From: Asaia bogorensis
GTDB lineage: Bacteria; Pseudomonadota; Alphaproteobacteria; Acetobacterales; Acetobacteraceae
Reading direction: 5' to 3'
DNA length: 64,000 nt
NCBI GenBank assembly: GCA_945897825.1
Contig: CAMDGX010000001.1
Span: 40,897-104,896, forward strand
Below are positions 25,167 to 32,953 of this stretch, piece by piece. The notes under the pieces were generated by a model. It saw only the letters and a list, made by a program, of their open reading frames with translations. It was not told where the DNA came from and made no database searches. Position 1 is the stretch's first letter. Each line of letters begins with the position of its first letter. The position numbers and the translations under genes were made by a program.

Positions 25167-25449
25167 GGAAGCCGGCCTCGACGAGGGCCGAGAGGGCGTC
25201 CATCGCCTCGTGCGCGTCCCAGCCCTCGACGCGCAGGGTGATGGTGGAGCCCTTGGCGGCGCCGAGCATCATGAGCCCCATGATGGAGTGGGCGGAGACG
25301 GACTGGCCGTCCTTCTCCACCTCGACGGAGGCGCCGAAGCGCTCGGCGAGGGTGACGAACTTGGCCGCGGCGCGCGCATGCAGGCCGCGCTTGTTGCAGA
25401 TGACGAGGTTGCGGCGCAGCACCGAGGCGTCGGAGGGATCATCGGCCAC
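25153..25449 (-). CDS. ptsH: HPr-family phosphocarrier protein
   Basis: This 98-residue HPr has active-site H24 in NKRGLHARAAAKF and regulatory serine S55 in VSAHSIMGLMMLGAAKG, the target of the HprK kinase encoded upstream. The SIMGLMML sequence resembles the nitrogen-related HPr subgroup (NPr). I use GTG 25449; the residues before LVICNKRG form a short extension. It sits between EIIA and enzyme I on the same strand, and its final 14 bases overlap the enzyme I start, indicating translational coupling. Confidence 0.93.
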   Translation of the reverse strand: MADDPSDASVLRRNLVICNKRGLHARAAAKFVTLAERFGASVEVEKDGQSVSAHSIMGLMMLGAAKGSTITLRVEGWDAHEAMDALSALVEAGFHEQD

Positions 25450-25470
25450 GTGCGGGCGCCGCCTTCGGGA

Positions 25471-25896
25471 TCACTGGCAGGACCCGGTGCCGCTCTTCGC
25501 CTGCGGCAGGATGTGCGAGGCGGCGGCGATGTATTTGCGTCCGGCGGCGGTGGCGCAGTCGACCGCGTCGGCGAGCGGGTGGCTGCCGCGGACCTTGGCG
25601 AGCTTGACCAGCATGGGCAGGTTGACGCCGGAGAGCACCTCCACGCCGCTGCGGACCATCTGGGAGATGGCGAGGTTGCTGGGGGTGCCGCCGAACATGT
25701 CGGTGAGCAGGACGACGCCGTCCCCGGTGTCCACCGCCTCGATGCAGCGGGTGATCTCGGCACGGCGACCTTCCATGTCGTCATCCGCGCCGATGCAGAC
25801 GGTGGCGACATTGCGCTGGGCGCCGACCACATGCTCCATGGCCAGGCGCAGCTCCTCGGCAAGGCGGCCGTGGGTGACGAGGACGAGGCCGATCAT
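25471..25896 (-). CDS. PTS EIIA component, mannose type
   Basis: This 141-residue EIIA of the mannose/fructose superfamily has phosphorylatable H9 in VLVTHGRLAEELRLAMEH. The strand VVLLTDMFGGTPSNLAISQM is diagnostic, followed by SGVNLPMLVKLAKVR. In alphaproteobacteria this EIIA-Man with HPr and HprK forms an incomplete, regulatory PTS with no sugar permease, and none is present here. It lies 46 bp downstream of rapZ and 21 bp upstream of the HPr gene. Output partners are not identifiable from the sequence. Confidence 0.92.
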   Translation of the reverse strand: MIGLVLVTHGRLAEELRLAMEHVVGAQRNVATVCIGADDDMEGRRAEITRCIEAVDTGDGVVLLTDMFGGTPSNLAISQMVRSGVEVLSGVNLPMLVKLAKVRGSHPLADAVDCATAAGRKYIAAASHILPQAKSGTGSCQ

Positions 25897-25942
25897 CGGC
25901 GGGCTTTCGCGCGGCCGCAGGCTGGTGGGGCAAACGCCATGG

Positions 25943-26932
25943 TCATGGCTCCGGCTTGGTCACGGCGTGGATCTCCGGCATGGCGGGGGTGGTCGCGGAT
26001 GCGTGTTCCGACTCTGGGCGGCGGTCCTGCCGCGGATGGATGCCCTCGCGGGTCAGTTCTCGATGGGTCGCGGTGACGCGCCAGCCGCCTTCAGCCAGAT
26101 GCGAAGCGAGGTGCTCGACCACCGTCACGGATCGGTGCCGGCCGCCGGTGCAGCCGACCGCGATCGTGGCGTATTTCTTGCCCTCTTGCAGGAAGCGCGG
26201 CAAGAGCAGGTCGAGCAGGCCGGTCAGTCGGTCGAGGAAGCCGGCGTAGTCCGGGTCAGCCGTCACATAGGCGGCGACGGCGGGATCAAGGCCTGTGCCT
26301 GGGCGTAATGCCGTATCGTAGAACGGGTTGCGCAGGAATCTTGCGTCGAATACCAGCTCTGCCTCGCGCGGGAGGCCTGCGGGAAACGCGAACGAGATCA
26401 GCGAAATCGAGAGGGATTGGCGGCCGGCCACCTCGCCGGCGCCGGCGCCGAAGCAGGCGTCGATCTGCTGGCGCAGCTGGGCGAGCGGGAGGTCGGAGGT
26501 GTCGATCACCCAATCGGCCAGCTCGTGCAGGGGGGCGATCAGGCGGGTTTCGGCGGCGATGCCGTCGGCGACCCGGCCCTGCGGCGACAGCGGGTGGCGG
26601 CGGCGGGTTTCGGTGAAGCGGCGCAGCAGCACCACCTCCTCCGCCCAGGCGAAGACGAGGTCGACGCGCATGTCGGGGATGGCGCGCAGGCGGTCGCGCA
26701 GTTCGAGCACGCGCTCGGGGGTGAAGCTGCGCGAGCGGGCGTCCACGCCCAGGGCGACGAGGCGGGAGCCGCCGCCATCGATGCTGTGGACCAGGCCCTC
26801 GATCAGGTCGAGCGGCGGGTTGTCGATCGCTTCGTAGCCGATGTCCTCCAGGGCGCGCAGGATGGAGGCGCGGCCGGCGCCGGCAAGGCCCGTGACGAGG
26901 GCGACGCGGCGTTTGTCGGGCTGGTCGCTCAT
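25943..26932 (-). CDS. rapZ: RapZ/YvcJ-family nucleotide-binding protein with degenerate P-loop
   Basis: This 329-residue RapZ-family protein is best known as an RNA-binding adaptor in amino-sugar control. The N-terminal kinase-like domain has VALVTGLAGAGRASILRALE at 10-29. Here the Walker A lysine is arginine and the following Ser/Thr is alanine. The remaining family motifs are intact: IGYEAIDNPPLDLIEGL, VFAWAEEVVLLRRFTETRRR, FDARFLRNPFY and the C-terminal GCTGGRHRSVTVVEHL with ATHREL. A charged tail of about 35 residues follows. Loss of the P-loop lysine suggests weak or altered nucleotide binding. ATG 26932 overlaps the hprK stop (ATGA). Confidence 0.92.
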   Translation of the reverse strand: MSDQPDKRRVALVTGLAGAGRASILRALEDIGYEAIDNPPLDLIEGLVHSIDGGGSRLVALGVDARSRSFTPERVLELRDRLRAIPDMRVDLVFAWAEEVVLLRRFTETRRRHPLSPQGRVADGIAAETRLIAPLHELADWVIDTSDLPLAQLRQQIDACFGAGAGEVAGRQSLSISLISFAFPAGLPREAELVFDARFLRNPFYDTALRPGTGLDPAVAAYVTADPDYAGFLDRLTGLLDLLLPRFLQEGKKYATIAVGCTGGRHRSVTVVEHLASHLAEGGWRVTATHRELTREGIHPRQDRRPESEHASATTPAMPEIHAVTKPEP

Positions 26933-27390
26933 GCGGAGGGCCCGGTGAACGCGCCGGCGTGCTGGGCGATGCGGCCGAGGGCGCAGTCCAGTGCCAGGGC
27001 GACGATCTGCGCCGCCGCGGGGCTCGTGGCGTCGAGTGCGACCAGCTTCAGGCCTGTGGTGGCATGGCGGGCGGGCTGCGGCAGTCGGGCGACGGGGCCG
27101 CCGAGGCAGACGGCGAGTTCCAGGCGGGCGGATTCCAGGTGCGGCAGGCGCAGGATGCCAAGGCCGCGGACCTCCAGCAGGCCGGCAAGCGCCGCGGGCG
27201 CGCGGGCTTCCCGGCCGTGGATCTCGACCTGGTCGTCAGCCACCAGCTGGAATCCGCGGTCGAGCAGCCGGAGCACCAGGTCCGATTTCCCGGAGCCGGA
27301 TGGTCCCAGCAGCAATACCCCGGCACCCTGGCGGGCGGCGCAGCTCGCGTGAATCTGCATCGGGGCGCAACATGGCCCGTATGCGTGCAT
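26929..27390 (-). CDS. hprK: HPr kinase/phosphorylase, short alphaproteobacterial form
   Basis: This 153-residue HprK consists only of the catalytic C-terminal domain found in alphaproteobacteria, against about 310 residues in Firmicutes. Walker A is [20 protein letters not shown] (about 25-44) and the VADDQVEI strand follows. The conserved family region after LLEVRGLGI keeps the phosphorylase-site neighbourhood. It should phosphorylate S55 of the HPr encoded three genes downstream. I use ATG 27390, preceded by a GGAGGCTTCCGTT site; a second Met at 27360 (MQIHAS) is the only alternative. It is the first gene of the hprK-rapZ-EIIA-HPr-enzyme I run. Confidence 0.92.
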   Translation of the reverse strand: MHAYGPCCAPMQIHASCAARQGAGVLLLGPSGSGKSDLVLRLLDRGFQLVADDQVEIHGREARAPAALAGLLEVRGLGILRLPHLESARLELAVCLGGPVARLPQPARHATTGLKLVALDATSPAAAQIVALALDCALGRIAQHAGAFTGPSA

Positions 27391-27471
27391 AACGGAAGCC
27401 TCCAAAGCAACTGCTGATCGTCGGGGCGGCGGGAACTTGAAGCGGGGCGTGGCGCGTGCGAGAGGGGGAGC

Positions 27472-28452
27472 ATGACCGCGCACCCGGCTGACCGTTCCGA
27501 TCCCCCCCTGGCCGTGACCCGGGCCGATATCGCGGCGGCGGCCGCGCGGATCGCGCCGTTCGTCCGCCGCACCCCGCTGCTGCAGGTGCCAGCCGGCGAA
27601 CTGGGCCTGCCCTTCCATATGGTGTTGAAGCTCGAGCTTCTCCAGCATGCCGGCAGCTTCAAGCCGCGCGGGGCGTTCAACCGCATCCTCACCGCGCGCG
27701 AGGCCGGTGAACTGCCGGCATCCGGGGTGATCGCCGCCTCGGGCGGCAACCACGGCGCCGCGGTGGCCTATGCGGCGCGTGCCCTGGGGCTGACGGCGGA
27801 AATCTTCGTCCCCGAGCACACGCCGATGACCAAGCGGGCGCGCATCGAGAGCCTCGGTGCCCGGATGGTGCGGGGCGGGGAGACCTATGTGGAGGCGCTG
27901 GCGGCGAGCCGCATCCGCCAGGCCGAGACGGGCGCGATGGAGGTGCATGCCTTCGACCACGCGGCGGTGCTGGCGGGGCAGGGCACCACGGCAATGGAGT
28001 TCCTGGAGGATGCGCCGGGGCTGACGCACCTGCTGGTGGCCACCGGCGGCGGCGGCTTGATCGGCGGCATGGCGGCGTGGGCGGCGGGCCGGGCCGAAGT
28101 GGTCAGCGTGGAGCCGACCGGCTGCCCGGGGCTGCACAACGCGCTGGCGGCCGGGGCGCCAGTGGCCTCGCCGGTCGGCGGGGTGGCGGCCGACGCGCTG
28201 GGGGCACGGCAGGTCGGCGCGCTGATGTTCCCGATCGCCCGGGCGCATGTCGCGCGCGCCGTACTGGTGCAGGACGAGGATATCCGCGCGGCGCAACGGC
28301 TGCTGTGGGACCGGTTCCGCCTGGTGGCCGAGCCGGGCGGGGCAACGGCGCTGGCGGGGGTGCTGTCGGGCGCCTTCGTGCCGCCGGCAGGGTCGCGCGT
28401 GGGAGTGCTGGTGTGCGGGTCGAACACCGATCCGGCCAGCGTGACGGGCTAG
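27472..28452 (+). CDS. Threonine/serine dehydratase family PLP enzyme
   Basis: This 326-residue fold-type II PLP enzyme has the PLP-lysine segment HAGSFKPRGAFNRIL (about 60-74), the substrate-binding loop IAASGGNHGAAVAYAA (about 86-101), the phosphate-binding loop VATGGGGLIGGMAAW near 187-201 and a C-terminal VCGSNTDPASV. There is no regulatory ACT domain, so it is a short catabolic-type enzyme that deaminates threonine or serine (or racemises serine). Which substrate it uses cannot be settled from sequence. It is divergent from hprK with 81 bp between starts, and a GC-rich repeat follows its stop codon. Confidence 0.88.
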   Translation: MTAHPADRSDPPLAVTRADIAAAAARIAPFVRRTPLLQVPAGELGLPFHMVLKLELLQHAGSFKPRGAFNRILTAREAGELPASGVIAASGGNHGAAVAYAARALGLTAEIFVPEHTPMTKRARIESLGARMVRGGETYVEALAASRIRQAETGAMEVHAFDHAAVLAGQGTTAMEFLEDAPGLTHLLVATGGGGLIGGMAAWAAGRAEVVSVEPTGCPGLHNALAAGAPVASPVGGVAADALGARQVGALMFPIARAHVARAVLVQDEDIRAAQRLLWDRFRLVAEPGGATALAGVLSGAFVPPAGSRVGVLVCGSNTDPASVTG

Positions 28453-28474
28453 TTCGTATATGTGTGACAAAGGC

Positions 28475-28582
28475 AGTCTGGGCTCTGCCCAGACCCGCCA
28501 GGGGCCGAGCCCCTGGACCTCATGAATGGGGTTCCAAGGGCCGCCGGCCCTTGGTGGGTCCAGGGCAAAGCCCTGGCCTTCC
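28475..28582. repeat. GC-rich hairpin repeat, copy 4 (tripled form)
   Basis: Several hairpins in series: GTCTGGGC-TCT-GCCCAGAC, CCAGGGGC-CGA-GCCCCTGG, CCAAGGGCCG-C-CGGCCCTTGG and CCAGGGC-AAA-GCCCTGG, ending GCCTTCCCTTAATGC. The last two correspond to the pair in copies 1-3. It fills almost the whole gap between the dehydratase and enoyl-CoA hydratase genes. Confidence 0.7.
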
Positions 28583-28605
28583 CTTAATGCCGAAGGAGCT
28601 GGTCG

Positions 28606-29412
28606 ATGGCTGATCCGGTATTGCTCGAAATCGATGCCCGCGGCGTGGCGACGGCGACGTTGAACCGGCCGGAGCGGGGCAATGCCTATGACGAGGAGAT
28701 GCTCGCCGCGTTCAATGCCGGGCTGGACCGGCTGGCGGGCGATGCGCGGGTGCGGGCGCTGGTGCTGCGCGGGGCGGGGAAGCATTTCCAGGCCGGCGCC
28801 GATGTGCACTGGCTCGGCCGGGCGGCGCATTATCCGCCGGACCGCGCCTATGCCGCGTCCCACGCCACCACGCTGGCGATGCAGAAGCTGAACGAGTTCC
28901 CGCACCCGACCATCGCCATGGTGAAGGGCGCCTGCTTCGGCGGTGGCGTCGGGATCGTGTGCTGCGTCGACGTGGCGCTGGCCGCCCCGGACGCGCTGTT
29001 CGGCATCACCGAGATCCGCGTCGGGGTCGCGCCGACGCCGATCAGCACGCACATGGTCAACGCCATCGGGCTGCGCCAGACGCGGCGCTATGCGCTGACC
29101 GGCGAGCGGTTCGGGGCGGCGGAGGCCGCGCGGATCGGGCTGGTGCATGAGGTGGTGGCGGCCGAGGCCATGGAGGCGCGGCTGGCGGAGGTGCTGGAGG
29201 CGATCTTCCTCGGCGCGCCGGGGGCGATCAGCGCGACCAAGGACAGCTTCCTGGCGGCCAACGGCCTGAAGCTGGATGCGCGGCAGGTCGCGCAGCTGTC
29301 GCACGAGGGCTGGATGCAGCGCAGCTCGCCCGAGGGGCACGAGGGCACGGCAGCGTTCCGCGACAAGAGGACGCCCGGCTGGTACGTGCCGCCGCTGCCC
29401 GTCCAGGGGTAG
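28606..29412 (+). CDS. Enoyl-CoA hydratase/isomerase family protein
   Basis: This 268-residue crotonase-fold enzyme has ATATLNRPERGNAYDEEM at the N-terminus. The first oxyanion-hole loop is HFQAGADVHWLGRAA near 66-80. The second is VKGACFGGGVGIVCCVDVAL near 106-125, and the catalytic Glu region is FGITEIRVGVAPTPIS near 134-149. The layout resembles methylglutaconyl-CoA hydratases and related short-chain hydratases, but no leucine-degradation genes adjoin it, so the substrate stays open. A ribosome-binding site of the AAGGAGCTGGTCG type precedes ATG 28606. The next gene begins three bases after its stop. Confidence 0.88.
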   Translation: MADPVLLEIDARGVATATLNRPERGNAYDEEMLAAFNAGLDRLAGDARVRALVLRGAGKHFQAGADVHWLGRAAHYPPDRAYAASHATTLAMQKLNEFPHPTIAMVKGACFGGGVGIVCCVDVALAAPDALFGITEIRVGVAPTPISTHMVNAIGLRQTRRYALTGERFGAAEAARIGLVHEVVAAEAMEARLAEVLEAIFLGAPGAISATKDSFLAANGLKLDARQVAQLSHEGWMQRSSPEGHEGTAAFRDKRTPGWYVPPLPVQG

Positions 29413-29415
29413 GGC

Positions 29416-30246
29416 GTGGTCCGGCGCGGCGAGGGGTTCAAGAACGGCGCGATCCAGGCGCTGCTGGCGCTGAACGCCGTGGTGATGGTGTATCCGCTGC
29501 TCGTGATGCTGCTGTCGGCGTTCAAGACCAATGCCGAGCTGTTCGCCTCGCCCTTCGCGCTGCCGGAAAGCTTCGCGCTGACCAATGCGGCCCGCGTGTG
29601 GAGCGACACCAACTTCGTCAGCTACCTGGGCAATTCCGTGGTGGTGACGGCGAGTTCGGTGCTGTGCATCCTGGTGGTCGGCACGATGGCGGCCTATGCG
29701 CTGGCGCGGTACTCGTTCCGGCTCTCGGCGGTGGTGTTCCTGTTCTTTCTCAGCGGGTTGATGGTGCCGCTGAAGCTGGCGGTGATCCCGCTGTTCATCC
29801 AGCTGGATGCGCTGGGGCTGATCGACACGCGCGCCGGCCTGGTGCTGGTGTATGTCGCGATGGGGCTGCCGAGCGCCATCTTCATCCTGACCGGCTTCCT
29901 GCGCACCTTGCCGACCGAGCTTGAGGAATCGGCGCGGATGGAGGGAGCGAGCGAGCTGCGGATCATGCTGCGCATCATGCTGCCGCTGGCCAAGCCGGCG
30001 CTGGTGATCGCGGCGATCCAGAACGCGGTGCCGATCTGGAACGACTTCTTCTTCCCGCTAGTGTTCATTACGAGCGAGCGGCTCAAGACCCTGCCGCAGG
30101 GGCTGACGGTTTTCATGGGCGAATACAACACCGACTGGGGGGTGCTGTTCGCGGGGCTGAGCCTGGCGGCGCTGCCGATTGTTGCAGTCTATGTCGTGCT
30201 GTCCCGGCAGTTCATCGACGGGATGACGCAGGGCGCGATCAAGTAG
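29416..30246 (+). CDS. Orphan carbohydrate ABC transporter permease (MalG type)
   Basis: This 276-residue inner-membrane protein has six hydrophobic segments and the MalG-family EAA loop ESARMEGASELRIMLRIMLP near 174-193, where the permease contacts its ATPase. Family features include the first-helix VVMVYPLLVMLLSAFKTNAE and the C-terminal IDGMTQGAIK. Sugar importers normally need a MalF partner, an ATPase and a binding protein; none is present on either side. The GTG start three bases after the hydratase stop implies cotranscription with an unrelated enzyme. This may be a remnant of a larger operon or a permease completed by distant genes. Confidence 0.85.
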   Translation: MVRRGEGFKNGAIQALLALNAVVMVYPLLVMLLSAFKTNAELFASPFALPESFALTNAARVWSDTNFVSYLGNSVVVTASSVLCILVVGTMAAYALARYSFRLSAVVFLFFLSGLMVPLKLAVIPLFIQLDALGLIDTRAGLVLVYVAMGLPSAIFILTGFLRTLPTELEESARMEGASELRIMLRIMLPLAKPALVIAAIQNAVPIWNDFFFPLVFITSERLKTLPQGLTVFMGEYNTDWGVLFAGLSLAALPIVAVYVVLSRQFIDGMTQGAIK

Positions 30247-30421
30247 ATGTCTGTCATCGAAACATTGCGATAAAGGTATTTTTTGTAACCGAAAAAATCT
30301 TAACAGGGAAATTTTTGGTCTGGTGATGCGTCTGGCGCAATGCGGATGTTGATCTTTGGCACGACTGACCCCATTACGGTGGCATCGGTGGCGTTTCGCC
30401 GCCTCACTAGGGAGCTTCATA

Positions 30422-31450
30422 ATGATGCGCATGACTATCGGCGCCCTGCTTGCAGGCGCCTTCCTCACCGTCGCCGGCACGGCGGCCGTGGCCCAGAGCG
30501 GCTCTGCGACCATCGATGCCATCATCAAGCGCGGCGAGCTGAACTGCGGCACCGCCGGCAACTCGCCGATGTTCTCGCTCCCGGACAGCCAGGGCGTGAT
30601 GCGCGGCATCGACGCCGACAGCTGCCGCGCCGTGGCCGCCGCCATCCTGGGCGACGCGCGCAAGGTGAAGTTCATCCCGACCACGGCGCAGAACCGCTTC
30701 ACGGCGCTGCAGTCGGGCGAGGTGGACCTGCTGTACCGCTCGACCACCTGGACGCTGGGCCGCGAGGGCAACCTCGGCGCGCTGTTCGCCAGCGTGAACT
30801 TCTATGACGGCACCGGCTTCCTGGTGAAGAAGTCCCTCGGCGTGAAGACCGCCAAGGAGATGGACGGCGCGAGCGTCTGCGTGGCGCCGGGCACCTCGAC
30901 TGAGCTGGCCGTGGCCGACTTCTTCCGCATGAACAAGATGAAGTTCACGCCGATCATCATCGCCGACGTGAACGAGATCCAGAACGCCTACCTCGCCGGC
31001 CGCTGCGATGCCTACTCGACCGACGCCTCGGGCCTGGCCGGCTTCCGCTTCCAGCAGGGCGACAAGAAAGAGGACCACATCCTCCTGCCGGACATCATTT
31101 CCAAGGAGCCGCTGGGCGCCATGGTCCGCAAGGGCGACGACAAGTTCTTCGACATCGTGCGCTGGACCTACTTCGCGCAGCTGATCGCCGAGGAGCATGG
31201 CATCACCCAGGCGAACATCGACGAAGTGGCCAAGAACGCCACCATCCCCGAGGTTCGCCGCCTGCTCGGCCTGGAAGGCGACATGGGCAAGGCGCTGGGC
31301 GTCGACAACAAGTGGGCCTTCAACGCCATCAAGGCCGCCGGCAATTTCGGCGAGATGTGGAACCGCAACGTGACGCCGTATGGCGTGCCGCGCGGCATCA
31401 ACAACCTGTGGAACGCGGGCGGGCTGCACTACGCCCCGCCGATGCGTTGA
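30422..31450 (+). CDS. aapJ: General L-amino acid ABC transporter, substrate-binding protein
   Basis: This 342-residue periplasmic binding protein has a signal peptide (MMRMTIGALLAGAFLTVAGT, cleavage after AVAQ). Family marks: IKRGELNCGTAGNSPMFSLP, GIDADSCRAVAAAILGD, LLYRSTTWTLGREG and the C-terminal GNFGEMWNRNVTP with GINNLWNAGGLHYAPPMR, the hallmark ending of AapJ/BztA. Adjacent Met codons at 30422 and 30425 follow a TAGGGAGCTTCATA site. AapJ delivers many L-amino acids to the AapQM permease. A strong terminator immediately downstream separates it from aapQMP, which would let the binding protein be made in excess. Confidence 0.95.
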   Translation: MMRMTIGALLAGAFLTVAGTAAVAQSGSATIDAIIKRGELNCGTAGNSPMFSLPDSQGVMRGIDADSCRAVAAAILGDARKVKFIPTTAQNRFTALQSGEVDLLYRSTTWTLGREGNLGALFASVNFYDGTGFLVKKSLGVKTAKEMDGASVCVAPGTSTELAVADFFRMNKMKFTPIIIADVNEIQNAYLAGRCDAYSTDASGLAGFRFQQGDKKEDHILLPDIISKEPLGAMVRKGDDKFFDIVRWTYFAQLIAEEHGITQANIDEVAKNATIPEVRRLLGLEGDMGKALGVDNKWAFNAIKAAGNFGEMWNRNVTPYGVPRGINNLWNAGGLHYAPPMR

Positions 31451-31473
31451 GGCTTCAGCGGGCGTGACGATGG

Positions 31474-31502
31474 GCCGCCCTGGTTCGCCAGGGCGGCTTT
31501 TT
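31474..31502 (+). terminator. Rho-independent terminator between aapJ and aapQ
   Basis: GCCGCCCTGG and CCAGGGCGGC form a perfect 10-bp GC-rich stem with a TTCG loop, followed by TTTTT. This is the best intrinsic terminator in the window and lies 23 bp after the aapJ stop codon. Confidence 0.9.
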
Positions 31503-31616
31503 CGTGGGATTGCCCGCCATGACGTTGCGCGGGATGACCGGGCCGGGACGGGATTGATCCGGCGCCCCGAATTGCCGCAAGATCGACATCTCGGCTGCGC
31601 AAGGCGCAATACTTCC

Positions 31617-31632
31617 TGGCGCGGAACTTGCT
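31617..31632 (+). promoter_or_regulatory. Candidate sigma-54 promoter of aapQMP
   Basis: TGGCGCGGAACTTGCT matches the sigma-54 consensus TGGCACG-N4-TTGCW, with the invariant GG and GC separated by exactly 10 bp. It lies about 110 bp upstream of the aapQ start and after the aapJ terminator. Nitrogen-regulated transcription of Aap genes is known in rhizobia, so an RpoN promoter is plausible. Confidence 0.5.
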
Positions 31633-31740
31633 TGATTGATCGTGCCTTTCGATCGCGTTGACGGGGGTCCGCCGGATGACGGCGGGACAACACAGGGTCC
31701 GCCGGGCAACGGCGGCACCAATACAGGGTGCACGCGGAGC

Positions 31741-32952
31741 ATGTCCTCCACCACGACAGACCCACGGCTTTCCGGAGGCCGCAAGGCGCCGGCGAAAGGC
31801 ATGTCGCTGAGCTGGTCCGATCCGCGTTTCCGCGCGATCGTCTGGCAGGTGGTGATCGTAGGCCTCCTGGCGGCCGGCATCTGGTACCTGGTGTCCAACA
31901 CCGCGACCAACCTAGAGCAGCGGCGCATCGCCACCGGCTTCAGCTTCCTGGGCACCACCGCGGGCATCCCGATCGGCGAGCACCTGGTGCCCTACGACCC
32001 GTCGGTGCACACCTACGGCCGCGCGATCCTGGTCGGCATCCTGAACACCCTGATGGTCACCGTGGTCGGCGTGGCGCTGATCACCGTGCTGGGAACGGTG
32101 GTCGGCGTTGCCTCCTTGTCGTCCAACTGGCTGCTGTCGCGGCTGTGCTATGCCTATGTCGAAGTCATGCGCGACGTGCCGCTGCTGCTGCACCTGCTGT
32201 TCTGGTACGCGGTGCTGCTGACCTTCCCGCCGATCCGCGAGGCGATCTCGGTGATGCCGGGCGTGTTCATGTCCAACAGCGGACTGAAAACCCCGCTGCT
32301 GATCTGGCAGCCGGCGCATACCGGCTTCGCCCTGGTGCTGCTGGCCGGCGCCGTCGTCACCTGGCTGGCGGCGCGGCGGGCGACGGCGGTGCAGAACGCG
32401 ACCGGCGTGCGCCCGAAGGTGTGGCCGGTGGCGATGGCCGCGATGGTGGCCGCCCCGCTGCTGGTGTGGGCTGCGATGGGCGCGCCGTTCGAGCTGGAGA
32501 TGCCGGTGAAGGGCCGCTTCCGCTTCGATGGCGGCGGCACCATCTCGCCCGAGTTCATCGCGCTGATGATCGGCCTCGTGCTCTACCACTCCGCCTTCGC
32601 CGCCGAGATCGTGCGCAGCGGCATCCAGTCGGTGCCGAGCGGGCAGTGGGAGGCCGGCGGCGCGCTGGGCCTGAAGCGCGGCACCATGCTGCGCCAGATC
32701 GTGATGCCGCAGGCGCTGCGCGTGATCATCCCGCCGATGACCAGCACCTACCTGGGTGTTGCCAAGAATTCCTCGCTGGCCGTCGCGATCGGCTACCCCG
32801 ACCTGGTCTCGATCGTGAACACCACGCTGAACCAGACCGGGCAGGCGATCGAGGGCATCGCGATCATCATGGCGGTCTATCTCAGCATCAGCCTGAGCAT
32901 CTCGCTGTTCATGAACTGGTACAACACGCGCATCGCGCTGGTGGAGCGCTGA
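31741..32952 (+). CDS. aapQ: General L-amino acid ABC transporter, permease
   Basis: This 403-residue inner-membrane permease of the polar-amino-acid HAAT family has AapQ features: ATNLEQRRIATGFSFL in a large periplasmic loop, YVEVMRDVPLLLHLLFWYAV, and the EAA loop QWEAGGALGLKRGTMLRQIV. The last helix ends at FMNWYNTRIALVER. It pairs with AapM to form the channel. Start choice is uncertain: ATG 31741 gives the usual length, while ATG 31801 would remove 20 poorly conserved residues. aapM begins two bases after its stop. Confidence 0.93.
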   Translation: MSSTTTDPRLSGGRKAPAKGMSLSWSDPRFRAIVWQVVIVGLLAAGIWYLVSNTATNLEQRRIATGFSFLGTTAGIPIGEHLVPYDPSVHTYGRAILVGILNTLMVTVVGVALITVLGTVVGVASLSSNWLLSRLCYAYVEVMRDVPLLLHLLFWYAVLLTFPPIREAISVMPGVFMSNSGLKTPLLIWQPAHTGFALVLLAGAVVTWLAARRATAVQNATGVRPKVWPVAMAAMVAAPLLVWAAMGAPFELEMPVKGRFRFDGGGTISPEFIALMIGLVLYHSAFAAEIVRSGIQSVPSGQWEAGGALGLKRGTMLRQIVMPQALRVIIPPMTSTYLGVAKNSSLAVAIGYPDLVSIVNTTLNQTGQAIEGIAIIMAVYLSISLSISLFMNWYNTRIALVER

Positions 32953-32953
32953 C

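Noticed and set aside
30278..30298. ATTTTTT/AAAAAAT inverted repeat after the orphan permease gene
   Set aside because: Seven A-T pairs only, no GC stem; too weak for a terminator call.
30349..30377. Possible promoter TTGATC-N17-CATTAC and a TGGCACG box upstream of aapJ
   Set aside because: The -10 matches only three of six positions, and the TGGCACG box lacks the -12 TTGC element, so neither is strong enough to list as a feature.
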